64,000 nucleotides of DNA, from assembly GCA_034008185.1 (NCBI GenBank), contig CM067081.1:33292806-33356805 (forward strand), in the 5' to 3' direction. This DNA is from Gorsachius magnificus (lineage: Eukaryota; Chordata; Aves; Pelecaniformes; Ardeidae). Positions within the stretch are counted from its first letter, which is position 1. Every line of letters begins with the position of its first letter. Shown in pieces: positions 22,101-33,330 of the stretch. A model generated the notes under the pieces. The model searched no databases and was not told the DNA's origin. It worked only from the letters and a program-made list of their open reading frames with translations. The position numbers were made by a program, and so were the translations under genes.

Positions 22101-25100
22101 GGCTGGTTCGATGTGCCGAACACGTGGGGAGGGAGCACAGGAGGCAGCGTTGGTGCTGTCTGCCCAAGGATGCTTGAAACGACTGGGTACTTTGTCACGG
22201 CCAGGAACAACAACTGTTTGGAGATAATGATAGCATATCAGATATGTCTAAGCAGCTGTTTATGTTTTTTTTAAATAACCTTTTCCCTCTTGGTTAAAGG
22301 TCACAGAGTCAAAAAGCCACAGAAGCTCACGTATGGCTGTAGTTAAAGATCAGGACTAAGTACTAAACCCAACTTGGCCAGAGTTCGTTGAACCCATGCA
22401 ATTCTGGGAGGCTGCAAGGAGACAGCCTTACAAAATGATTTGCACCAGCATGCTTGTCCTGGTATAAATGCATCATGTTGGGTTGTACCCAGCATGACCG
22501 CTGGAGAGTATGAAAAACAAATGCCTTCAAAATGCATTTCAGGGCTTGTGAAAGCTTGAGTGGGTTTGAAAGGCCTCTAGGTACCAACCGAGCACGATGC
22601 AGGGCAGGGACCGGACCTCGCAAATCCCCCAGGGTCCCCTATCCCTGCCTGGGAAGGTGGCCCAGTTCATCCCAGTTAGAAATCTCTGATAAGCTTGTAA
22701 CCTAAAATCAAACCACGAGAGCAGGTTTTGCCACCTGGGCTCACCCCAAAGCTCTTCCCTTGGGGGTTACTAAAGCTATTTCAGATGGCAGCAGTGACAG
22801 TCGCTACCCTCCCACCCCAGATGCCAACCTGCAGCCCATGAGAGCAGACCCCAACCAGCCCCCACTGCCGGGTACCAAGCAAGACTCCCACCAGCTTTCA
22901 CATCCAGACACATTTGTTAGCAAGACTTAGCAGCACTGAGATAATGGACGTTGAAAGTCTGGGAAGGAAAAGGTAGCAAACCAATTTTTTTTTTTTGCAT
23001 TTTCCAGAGCTTTTTCCTAAGCCACAAAGACAGGTTTCAGGGGGAACCACACCAAGCTGGTGGCTGCTTTCCACCTTCCAGTGGAGCCCCCTGCCTCCCC
23101 TTGCTGCCCCCACCCTTCGGAAACACCTTCATACCTGGTCCGCAGACAACAAAACTGAAGAGAGGCAGCAGCTGGGTCCTACAGGGGACTTCTTCTCCTG
23201 TGGCCTTGAAAATATGGGTGGGGAGAGGGGAAAAAGAACATTTTGGTTGTGAGCGCTTTGCTCTTTTGCCCTGCTAGCTCATGTAAAAACAGTCGCAGAA
23301 AGATGAGATAAGGAACTCTGTGGTTTCAGCTTCTAACCTCAAACAGCAAATGCTCCTCAAAAACAGTTTACTATGCGGTCACATTGCTTCGAAGAAAGGA
23401 TAAGGAGCCCAACTGAAAAAAAACAACATCACAGTATAGTAATTGGAAAATAGCATTTAGTCACAGAGGAGCTGTAAATAAAATAGAGGATGCTCTGAAA
23501 TCTGAAAGCTTCAACAGCCCCGTGGCATCTCCCAGGAGGTTTCTTCTTCTTTTTCTCTTGTTGAAATGCCTCAGTCACTATTGTTACAGGCACCTCCTCC
23601 CAACAACCAGCTAAATCGTTACCCCCACCCCCAATCCCATTAAAATTTATACTTTTCAGCCCATTTCCTTATGTGAAATGTGCTAAGATGTTGCAACTTC
23701 TATTCAGTTTATTTTGAGTCAGTACAATGAAACGGCACGAGGCCGGGCTGTGGGGCTGGGGAAGAACATGGGAAGGAGAAGTTCAGTAATTTATGGTCAT
23801 TTTGGACCGCTGAGTTTCGTTTTCAGGCGTACCGCTAGCACGGTACTCACGGAACAGGTTGAAGATCCAAAAAAAAAAAAAAGAAGAATTAAATACCAGT
23901 ATGTTAACTATAGCATTTAACAGCTTCGCAGAAAAAAACCAGATGTTCTCTAAGTGCAGATGTTGCCAGGACTGAAATAACAGCTGACATACACTGATAA
24001 TTACTCATTAGACTTGTTCGATGGGTAGAGTTTAGCAGCGGCAGAGTAAAGGCTGCCTAACAGGCTGACTCCTTCCCTCTGACGAGTAACTGAATTTCTA
24101 CTTTGGCTTCCTTTTTTTTTTTCACTTTTCCATTTTTAATTGCGGTGCCGTTACTGTCTTCCCACAGCCCCGGCTTCCTCTCCACGCCCCCGCCCCACCC
24201 CAGCTCTGGGTGCCCACACCACCAGAGCCAGGCCCTGGGGCAGGTCCCCGCTGGCATGGGGGGAATTTGGCAGCCCCCCCCGGCTGCGCCCCATCCTCGA
24301 GGCAGCTGCTTTGCCAAGGGGGACGTTCAGAGCAACCAATCCGAGGGGTGTCATCCACGTCGGTCCCCCTCCCACCCGGGGTAATACCCCTACTCGGTGC
24401 CGAGCGTGACAACCAAGCTTCAAATGCAATTTCGGGGCAGAAAGTGTAAAATCCAGCTAACTGGCACAACGCAACTCAGCGGGAGCGTCCCCTTGAGCCA
24501 AGGGGTGAGACGTGGAGCCCCGCAGGGCTGTGGACAGGGGAGGCACCGGAGCAGCAACCAGGAACCCCTGCTGTTAGCCCCTGCTTCGTACATCAACGAG
24601 TGGTGGGAGCGAGAGGGAAAAACAGATACACTGCATTTAAAGTAAACATGAAAGAAAAAAAAATAAAAATCCAACCAAACCCTCACTCCTTGTTATCAGA
24701 AAGGCACTGGGCTGTAGACACACTGCGTTTTGAATTAGCTTGTCATAGTTGACTTTGAGGTGTGTTTTTTTGGGGGAAGAAAAGCAAATCTACCATTTTT
24801 TTTCCTAAGGACTGGAAAACATCAAAAGCCATAACATTTTCTTTTAAAGTTTGTCTTCAGAGACGTGGGGGTGATTCAACAGTAAAGCTGGACTGTGGCC
24901 AAATGTAGCTGAAGAGAAGTCCTGCTTCTGAGACAGAGTGGGTTGTTCCGTTCCTGGCCATCCAAAAGTCCTGGCTATGGGTGTCCCTCCTCCCCCTTGG
25001 GACACCAGGAAATCACCCCCTTCCTTCCCGGGGAAGCTGCGCCGCTGGGACAGAGGGAAGGGAAAGGAGTACATCCACACTTTGCTTTCCACCTATCTGC

Positions 25101-25555
25101 TTCTGTTGGTGGATTTAGATCAAGCGAGAGCAGTAAATGACTTAAAGGCAGGCTAGGCTTAAATTAAAATCTCTCCTTCATAAGCCAGATTTTGGCTACT
25201 GTTGGCTTCAGCAGCCCCAACGCTGGTGGGCGGCATGGCTGGCTGGGTGGACCTGCTGCCGGTGGAGGCTGGAGTCGGAGCCCTGAAGGGGAGATTTTGG
25301 TGCCGTTTGGCCACAAAAGCCTCCGCTCCCCTGAGCCGTCTGTGTATAGAGACAGACGTACACAGTCACACGTGGGGTTTTTTTTTTGCAGGGTGGGGTC
25401 TGGCGCTTCCTCTACAGGTTTCGCTGGGGCAGATGCATGCTTTGCAATGAACTGGCATGTTTTTTTCCACGTTTTGAAGAGGATGCCTGGCAAAAAGGAA
25501 CCCTGCCTGCCTCAGGCCCTAGGAGAGCATCCCTGAGGTGTCCCTCGGAGAGGGA
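19136..25555. other. Intergenic, no gene recognised
   Basis: About 6.4 kb. It contains an A18 run at 20382-20399, a CpG-enriched patch around 24140-24560 and further A or T runs near 22985, 23868 and 24110. Two long minus-strand frames at 19808-20351 overlap each other and resemble no protein, so I treat them as chance. A unique, moderately CpG-containing stretch at 21690-21960 could be conserved non-coding DNA. Confidence 0.5.
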
Positions 25556-25576
25556 CCCCCCACCCCCCCCACCCCA
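25556..25576. repeat. C-tract cluster; G-quadruplex-capable on the minus strand
   Basis: Runs of 6, 8 and 4 C separated by single A residues. The complementary strand has enough G runs to form a G-quadruplex, because the 8-base run can supply two G tracts. A further G-rich run lies at about 25618-25630 on the plus strand. Confidence 0.75.
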
Positions 25577-25603
25577 GCACTGCCTTAGCAGGGCTGGGCT
25601 CCT

Positions 25604-25675
25604 CACCCTTCCCCTCAAGGGGGTGGGGGGTTTGCTGTGCTTTTTGCTCACCATCTGGATCTGCTGTTTGGCCAT
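25604..25675 (-). pseudogene. Possible decayed first coding exon of SERP1/SERP2 (RAMP4)
   Basis: The minus strand reads MAKQQIQMVSKKHSK followed by a weaker TPLRGRV. RAMP4 proteins (SERP1 and SERP2, small tail-anchored proteins of the Sec61 translocon) begin MVAKQRIRMANEKHSK and continue to ITQRGNV. The V-to-M, both R-to-Q and the E-to-K changes are all explained by G-to-A transitions, the signature of decaying CpG sites. The original ATG would now be ATT at 25676-25678. In mammals SERP2 lies downstream of TSC22D1 on the opposite strand, and the orientation here agrees. However, I could not find its transmembrane exons (PWLLALF, FQIIQSIRMGM), and the flanks are AT- or C-rich rather than a CpG promoter. 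It is a relic or a chance match, not a working gene. Confidence 0.42.
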
Positions 25676-25714
25676 AATTGCTTTCTCATTTCATACACAT
25701 ATGTATTAATTAAT

Positions 25715-25770
25715 TGTAAGTATATATACACATATAATTATATATATTTATTATACATGTTTTATTGTGT
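25715..25770. repeat. TA-rich low-complexity tract
   Basis: Alternating TA/TATA sequence of about 55 bases, including several ATATAT runs. It directly abuts the RAMP4-like segment. Confidence 0.8.
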
Positions 25771-25974
25771 ATAATTCTATCACACATACATTTTTTAAGG
25801 GGGAAGGGATGCAGCGGGAGCTGCATCTGTCCCCCAGCTCCTCTGGCCCCCCATGTGTGCGCAGCCCCGCCCGAGCCCCCTTGGCCACTGCTGGCCGTGG
25901 CATGGGGACACACGTGAGGCTCCACAGGAGGTGGGCATGCTGCCCAGGGAAGCCCTGTGTGTCCCCCCTAACCC

Positions 25975-26370
25975 CACAGCATGTTCCCACTGTGTGACCC
26001 CCCCTGCGTCCCACCAGCTATGTCACATCATGCCCTGCCATGCCTGCCCCCCCCTCTCCCCCCTGCGCCCGCCCACCACATGTGCCCACACGCATCCCAC
26101 CATGCTCCCCACATCACTGCATCCCACCTGTGCTCTTCCACGTCCTGCCACACTCCCATGTGCCCCACCACAATCCCACGAGTGTCCCTCTTTGCCCTCA
26201 TGTGTTTTGCACGCCCCCACAAGCACACCCCATGTGTCTTACCATGTTCCTCTGCACCTTCATGAGTGTCCCTGTGTGCCCCCACCTTCCCCATGCCCAA
26301 CATCCCACTATGCCTCCATCCCTGTCCTCCGCATCTTTCCTGTGTGTCCCCCATGAGCCCTCCTTGCTGC
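25975..26370. repeat. Degenerate C-rich minisatellite-like region
   Basis: About 400 bases with very few G on the plus strand. Irregularly repeated words include CCCAC, CATG, TGTGCCCC and GTGTCCCT. No single unit repeats cleanly, so it is an old or compound minisatellite. The long open frames across it on both strands are by-products of the base composition. Confidence 0.7.
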
Positions 26371-29300
26371 CCCATCCCTTGCTCTCCCTGGGGCAGTGGA
26401 GGCTGCCGACACCTCGGTACACCGTGTGGCCAAACCCTGAGGTGGCACTTTGCTAATTAGGGAGAAGTGACTCCCACAGCAGCAAGGATGCTGTCTGCAG
26501 TGAAAGCAAAGACCTCTTTCCTCTCGTCATGCAAACTCTCACCCTCTGATGATCACTGCTTATTTTGAGCCCTTTGAGTATAGGCTTTCCTCTGGGGGAG
26601 AAATCTGGGACTTGAAACATTTTGGTGTAACTTGCCCACTGGGGACAGACCGACTGGTTCTCGAAACGAGAGTGCAAGCTGCTCTCCGTCTCCTTCAGTC
26701 TGGGACTGTCTCAGCTTTCAGGATATAACAGGTCCCCAGGAATTATTTCAAGCTGTAGCAAGGAAACCAGATGGCAAACTGTCCAGCTGCTTGCAGTAGC
26801 CCTGCAAGAAGAGCTGTATCATAAAAGTATGACTACACGTGGCGAAGGAGAGTGGGTGCCCCACAGCATAGCTGCATGGCCAGGTGACTCCTGCCGTAAC
26901 CAACGTAGGTTGCTACTAACAACCTGAAGGCAATAAACCTATTGCTACGTGCCTTTTAAGCCAGCTTTCAGCTGACAAACAAACAATGTGATGGACCTTC
27001 CCTGGGTTGGTATTCTGGTGTTTGCTTTGGGTATTGACATTTCAAACCCCATTGTTAAGGGCTGGAAAGAACTTCAGTCATTGATTGGGACTGTGCTATC
27101 TTTGGAGAAAGGCGTAAGGGCCTCATTTTCATATTATTTGCTTATCTTCTCATTTTACTGGGCATGGAGAGAGGAAGGCCGTGTCCGTGACACTGTGTGG
27201 TGCAGAGACCTCCCGCTCTGGATGCATACCAAGGTGACGCCGTGGCTGACAGAGCAGAACTGGCCTCCTGGGTTAGACTGGTTTCACATCCAGCCCAGCG
27301 GCCGTCTCCAGCTGCGGCCAGGTGTTTTTGGAGGAAGGAGAACAGGGCTTGTGAATCTTCCCCTGATGGCCTCTGGGATCTCTGTTCCCTTCCTGCTGGT
27401 TCCTAGTGCTTGACTTGCTCTCTTGACTGCTACCGAGTATTGAGCTCATGCTTTGGTGGACGCTAAACACAGGACCCAGCTCTTGACTGGCAGTGCCCAT
27501 GTGAATCTAGGACTCTCTTTTCCCCCTCCAAATAACTAATTTTTCACTTATCTGTATTGAATTTATCTACCCTTTGCTGTCTGCAGTTCCCACAGTGTGT
27601 TCTTGTCCTCAGATAACTTCTTATCAGTGGGAAACTCTCTCACCTCACCCCTTTTCCAGGCCATTTAGGAAGATGCTGAGCAGCTGAGGTCGCTGTGCAG
27701 ACTCCCGTGGAAGGTCACTGCTATCACGCTGCCGTTGTGAGAACTGGCTGCCTACTCCTGACCTCCGTTTCCTGTTTTTCAGCCCCGTTATCTATAGATA
27801 GCAGGACCCGCTTTCTTATGCCCAAATGGCTGCGTTTCCTGAGGAGCTTTCTGTGCAGCATCATTTCATCCTGAGCAGCTCCCCGGGCTAATGGAGCTGT
27901 TGTGCCCGCAGGCACACGCGGGCTGATTCCAGCTCGCCTGAGGCTTGGATGGATGTGTGTGTGTCTGCAGGGCCAGAGCCACCCCACCACTCAGGTGTCT
28001 TTGGTAGAAGCACGTGTGCTTTGGGTCCCCTCTGTGGCCAAGGGGAGATAGGGGCAACTCTGGACCATCCAAAGGTCTGATCTCTGCTCATCATCTAGGG
28101 CAGATGCCCATCATCTAGGGGTCCTGCAGCCACCGAGCTGCTGACTCAGGGTTGACCAGCAAAGAGCAACAGTCCCTGCTCAGCAGAAGTCTATAAGCAC
28201 AGGTGGCGTATTTGGTCTGTGCCACTGGGACCAGTATGGTTTCTGAACAAGCCCAGGTGATTTTGCAGCTGGGACGGGGCTCAGAGCACATGCTTTTAGC
28301 ATTACGGTTTTTCTCGTGTGGTGGTGAGTCAAGTCCAAGAGGTTTATTGACTCTGCTCTTACTGTGATCGGTTCCTCCTGATTGCCATTAAAGACTCAAG
28401 GTGTATAACCAGCAGCCACATGGAGTTGCCCCCACTAGCAGCACTTGAGAAGTCTACATGATACCTAGAGTAGCGCTGGGGTGGCACACACCAAACGGGC
28501 ATGACTCCTTTCTCTTCACTCAGCTTTGGACGACAAAAATAACATGAAACGGCAACAATTCTCTTATTGTTTTATCTGATGATGATTTTCTTCTCCCTCC
28601 TCTCTCTGTCCCACTGAGGGACTTTTTGGCATTTTGCAAATGTCCCCCTGTTCACATTCACTGAGTGTAACTGCAGGCATTTCTTTCATGTGACAGCTTC
28701 AAAAAGGGATGTGAAAGCTTTCCTTCTTGTCTTCCTGGCCTTTCCCTCCACCATCTGACCCTCATGAATGCTCTCCAGCAAACAGTTTGCCTTTCTTGCA
28801 TGGTAAGATCTGGAAATAATTGCCTGCCACAGCACTTTTTTCCATCAGTGAATAAGCTTGTGTAATTGCGCTGTGGTCTTTGCTCCACAGTTCATTTTCT
28901 TAACTCAGAAACGTGCTTTTATTTTTTTTTTGCACCATTGCATATATTCTGTTGATCCCCACAATTCACTGTTGCCAATAAAGTAGGAAAATAAGGGATA
29001 ATCACCACTTAAATGCTTTCAAACCAATGCCATCTGTGGGGAAAAAAAAAATCCCAAACCAAGGAAAAAGTCAGTGTCCTCGAAGGAATGTGCATTGAAA
29101 GTGCCCTAGCCAAAATACCCACTTTTTCTGATGGATCATACAAAAACTCAAGGTCCTGACAATCTGAGAAACCACCTTTTGGTTCCTTGAATCCCCAGCC
29201 ATGGATCAAAGGTTGGCTCAGATCAGTGGCTCAGTTTTTATGGTGCTTGCTGATCATTTGTTTGTGTTTGGTACAGCAAGCTCTGGGAGCAGCGAATGTC

Positions 29301-30429
29301 ATCATCTTGTGTCATTGTATAGCTCCAAGGAGATTACTGATAAATAACAATAATATACACACACACACACAATATGAATAGAGGCAGCACCCAAACAGGA
29401 GAATAATTGCCATCTTGGTGCAGCTTATTAACTTAAATTAAGCAGAAACAGTTTTTGGGGGTGGATTCCACCTTTTTAATTTCCTGAAAAAAACAAAGGC
29501 CAATGTACATCTTTCAAAACATGTGCCCTGAGAAATGTACTTCATGTGACAGGGAACGAGCTGTGGATAGATGTGCTTTTTTTTTTGATCATGTCTAGTA
29601 TTTGCCCCGGGACCGGCCACAGAGAATGAAACTGGCCCTGTTCGATGTGGACCACATGGTGACCTGGCCCTCATCAGAGCATCCCTCTCCTCACTGAGCA
29701 TCACTCCTGTGCACTCACCTCCACAAAGTGACCCAAACCCAGATGATCTGAATGTCCCCCCCACATCTGAGTGATATTTCAGTGTCTTGGGATGGCTCCA
29801 GGGTTCAAGCATGCACCATGGAGAGGTTGTTCCTACCTCCTCCCATTTCCAAAGCCAGGGGGTCTCTGCCCTGGGGACCCTGGTGCAGCTGCCCCACTTT
29901 CACACCTCCAGGCAGAGCCACTCCAGGTTTTGCTAAAACCAAAGGAGCTCCACAATACAACTGAGTGCCCAAACCATTTCTCTAGCTCCAGCGTTATCCA
30001 AAAGCCAACCTGTAATGGCTGTTTGTTTCCCATCCATGGTCTTTTTATAAAGGAAATTATTCCGACAGAAAAATCTGGGCAAGCTTTGTCCAGATTCAAC
30101 TGCACGTGCGAACTGCTTTTTGCCATTTCACTTATGCCAAGCAGCAGTAAAGCTAGGTTAAGTAGCTAGCTGTTTAACGGATTTAACTCTATTTTACAGC
30201 CTGGGAGTGATCTAAAGTGGTGGGATAGCAAATCTATCCTGACTGCCTACATTCTCTAGAGATGAAGGTGAAATCTTGGTTACAGTGAAATTTATGAGGC
30301 TTTTCCTAGGATTTCGCACCCACTACCCTGGGAGTCCTGCCCGAGATTCATCATCAAGCCACCATCTTTAGGTTCATCTCTACAGGTGCCAGAGTTCAGT
30401 TAACCAACCTGTCAAGTTGACACCTGCCA
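26371..30429. other. Intergenic, no gene recognised
   Basis: About 4 kb. It has a 12-bp direct repeat (CATCATCTAGGG) around 28090-28120, an (AC)n stretch near 29353-29370, and T/A runs near 28920 and 29041. No exon, LTR or CR1 sequence is visible. Confidence 0.5.
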
Positions 30430-30850
30430 AGGAGGAGCCACTGCAAGGCAGATTTTCGTCTCTTTTCGCTGGCATTAATGTGAAGGCAGAGGAGTTATTC
30501 TTGGTACATACCAGTTTAATTAAAATTAGTCGGATCCTCAAATTAATGGAAGTCAGCAAAGAGGGAAGTGTTAGGGAATTCCTTGCTGTTGAACTGTGGA
30601 GAAACGCATGCAGCGATAGGATTCCCGGGTCCCTCTCTTGGCTAATGAGGTGCGCCGCACAGGCTGGGTCTCCTCGGCGCAAATGCGGGATAATCAGTGC
30701 GGTCTGGAATCGCACTCCTGGGAAAACCAGTCCGTCATGCTCCCGCTCTGCAGCCCGAGTCTTCTGCCGTTCCGAGTTAATAATAAACACAACCCAGCTA
30801 AGTGATATACGTGACACGTTTATTACCATGTCCTTTAGAAGCAATTTCCT
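30430..30850. other. Candidate conserved non-coding segment
   Basis: Unique, non-repetitive sequence with scattered CpGs and several homeodomain-type TTAAT/TAATTA words. It is open on both strands at once (174 codons on +, 154 codons on -) without resembling any protein. Conservation cannot be judged from one genome, so this is a suggestion based on composition only. Confidence 0.25.
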
Positions 30851-31261
30851 TTCTGCTCTGTTTTCTCACAGACGGTGTAATTACCAAGTTAAAGAGAACA
30901 GAAGAAAAAAAAAGTTTCCAGATTTGATCTTTCCCAGATGAAATGGCAAAATTAATGAACCAGTGTAGGCTCTTCAGAGATGTAAGGAGATATACCTTAG
31001 GGTTAACAGCTGCATTTCAGCAAGTCTTCAAGTGAAGGGAGAGAGTGAAATCAACTCCATATTGGTACAGCTTAGCAACAGCAGATTTTTGAATGATTAT
31101 ACCCAAGCCATTGGTTTGTGCCTACATGGAAGACAGGCGGTCACGGCATTCCCAGCTATGCTTTGCAAAACAAACCCAGCCACCATTCCTCACATAACAG
31201 ATTGCTCAGAAAAAAAATAATTGAGGCAAAATCCTAACACTGCTGGAGCAGGTGACCATTG
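30851..31261. other. Intergenic spacer before a CR1
   Basis: About 400 bases with an A run near 30904. Nothing recognised. Confidence 0.45.
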
Positions 31262-31970
31262 ACTTTACCAGCCCTGCTGAGAGGGACTTGGGGGTACTGG
31301 TGGACAAAAAGCTGGACGTCAGCTGGCAATGTGCGCTGGCATCCCAGAAGGCCAACCGTACCCTGGGCTGCATCAGGAGAAGCGTGGCCAGCAGGTCGAG
31401 GGAGGTGATTCTGCCCCTCTACTCTGCTCTGGTGAGACCTCACCTGGAGTACTGCGTCCAGCTCTGGGGCCCTCAGCACAAGAAGGACATGGAACTGTTG
31501 GAGCAGGTCCAGAGAAGGGCTACTAAAATGATCCGAGGGCTGGAGCACCTCTCCTATGAGGACAGGCTGAGAGAGTTGGGGTTGTTCAGCCTGGAGAAGA
31601 GAAGGCTGCGGGGAGACCTGATTACGGCCTTTCAGTACCTAAAGGGGACCTATGGGAAAGATGGGGATAATCTTTTTAGTAGGGCCAGCTGTGATAGGAC
31701 AAGGGGTAATGGTTTTAAACTGAAGCAGGGTAGGTTTAGACTGGATATAAGGAAGAAATTTTTTACAATGAGGGTGGTGAAACACTGGAATGGGTTGCCC
31801 AGAGAGGTAGTGGAGGCCCCATCCCTGGAAACATTCAAGGCCAGGTTGGATGGGGCTCTGAGCAACCTGATCGAGTTAGCGGTGTCCCTGCTCACTGCAG
31901 GGGGGTTGGACTAGATGACCTCTAGGGGTCCCTTCCAACCCAAAACATTCTATGATTCTATGACTCTACG
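31262..31970 (+). mobile_element. CR1 LINE, longest copy in the window (subfamily A)
   Basis: The CR1 ORF2 3' part is open for about 215 codons: [16 protein letters not shown], then [80 protein letters not shown] and [20 protein letters not shown], with a stop after AGGLD. The 3' UTR follows with CCAACCCAAAACATTCTATG and decayed terminal octamers. The lack of stops suggests a relatively young insertion. It is 5'-truncated, lacking the endonuclease and the core of the reverse transcriptase, so it is immobile on its own. Confidence 0.97.
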
Positions 31971-33267
31971 ACTACCGGAGCTAAGGTTTCCCTAGGATGC
32001 TGCCTTGTCTTGGGTTGTGCGGGGGGGACACATGGTGCATTTTGTGTCGCGTGTTCTTCCTGTCCCGCTCTGTGGCCCCCATCACCAGGGAACGTATTTA
32101 ACTGAGGGCCAGAAAATAATTCCTCTGTTGCAAATTGCTCACCAGCAGGTGCCCTAAACTGTCCTAACAGTTGCGTAAACCAGAAGGCTGAGAGGAGCGT
32201 GAGTGAGGGCATGCAGGCTGAGAAGCGTGGGGGAAAAAGGCTGTTGGATTCCTCCGCACCAATGTGCCCAGTGAGAAATAGTTTCCGTGCATGCTTTCAA
32301 CCTCTTCTGCTTGGAAAAGAAAGGACACAGCCCTAAGGCACGATCACTACAATGGGCTCTATGTAAGATGCTGCTTATAAGCATTTGTCAAACAGCGGCG
32401 AGCGCAGGACAGTGTGGCAATGTGTCCTCATTCGGCAGCGTTTCCCATGGGTGATGGATCATGCTGGAAACTGGGCTGGCCGCTGCTTGATTCTGCAGGG
32501 GGAGGCAATCTAAGGTGCTTGTGTTTTAAACCTCTGAAGTCCTGAATGATTTGGCTTGTGACCTCCTCAGAGGGCCTGCATCAAGTGCCTCTGCCCACGG
32601 GCCATCACGAGCAGGAGCACTGTCCGGGTGGCAGGACCTGGGTGTTAAATCGTCCCCTGGAAAGTGCTCTCTGCTTCCCTGTTGGTCCAAGATTTGGAAA
32701 CTTTCAGGGCATACTGCAAAACCTGCAGTTTTGCATGAGTCTGCCCGCTCCATACTAGCTTTTGAGAAGGGTAATTTAGTGGTGGAAAACCAAGGGGGCA
32801 GAGACAGCCAGCAGGAGGGTGACGTAGGTGGAGGGGTGTTGCAAGGCAGACGAGGCCCCCGCACTCACCCTTGTCCAGCATCGCCAGAGCAAGGGCACCC
32901 CAAGGGCATCTCCAGACCAAGCATGAGGGAGACGCTTTGGAAGGGTCAAACCCCTCTTCCATCCACAGAAGGTCTTGGTTTTCGGGGGCTGTTGTCCAGT
33001 GGGCCTGCTCCTGAAATCCACCTGTGCCATTGGGAGCCCCCTGGTGTCTCTAAAAGCCCCAGGGTGTAATCCCTCATGGCCAAACCAACTGGTCAATGGG
33101 TCTGGTGCTTTTTGCCAGGCACTGTCATGAGATTGGCTTGAATGGGGATGTTTACTACAGCCAAGGGGAGAGATGGGTACCCTTGGGTTTGTGACGCTGG
33201 GATATCCCCACGCTGCGGGTCAAACATAAAGAAGTAATTAGGTTTAATCCTTCTGAGGCAGAAATTA
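31971..33267. other. Intergenic, nothing recognised
   Basis: About 1.3 kb with no supported gene or repeat. Confidence 0.45.
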
Positions 33268-33330
33268 CGGGTCAGATTTCAGCTGGCGTAAATCAGCACG
33301 GCTCTGCTGGGGTCAATGGAACAAACCTAG
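33268..33330. repeat. Probable ancient amniote interspersed repeat fragment
   Basis: The sequence around CAGCTGGCGTAAATCAGCAC followed by GGGGTCAATGGA resembles a palindromic 'GTAAATCAG...TCAATGG' motif that I associate with old repeats shared by birds, turtles and crocodiles. I cannot assign a family name. Confidence 0.4.

Noticed and set aside
25853..26456. Cys/His/Pro-rich frames as metallothionein- or keratin-like genes
   Set aside because: They follow from the CCCAC/CATG repeat composition and appear in several frames at once.
28410..28440. Minus-strand MWLLVI as the SERP2 transmembrane exon (PWLLALF)
   Set aside because: Only three residues agree, and the downstream residues (HLESLMAIRR) do not fit a membrane segment or RAMP4.
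31252..31914. 220-codon open frame as a host gene
   Set aside because: It is CR1 ORF2 sequence, confirmed by the same blocks in four other copies and by the terminal octamers.
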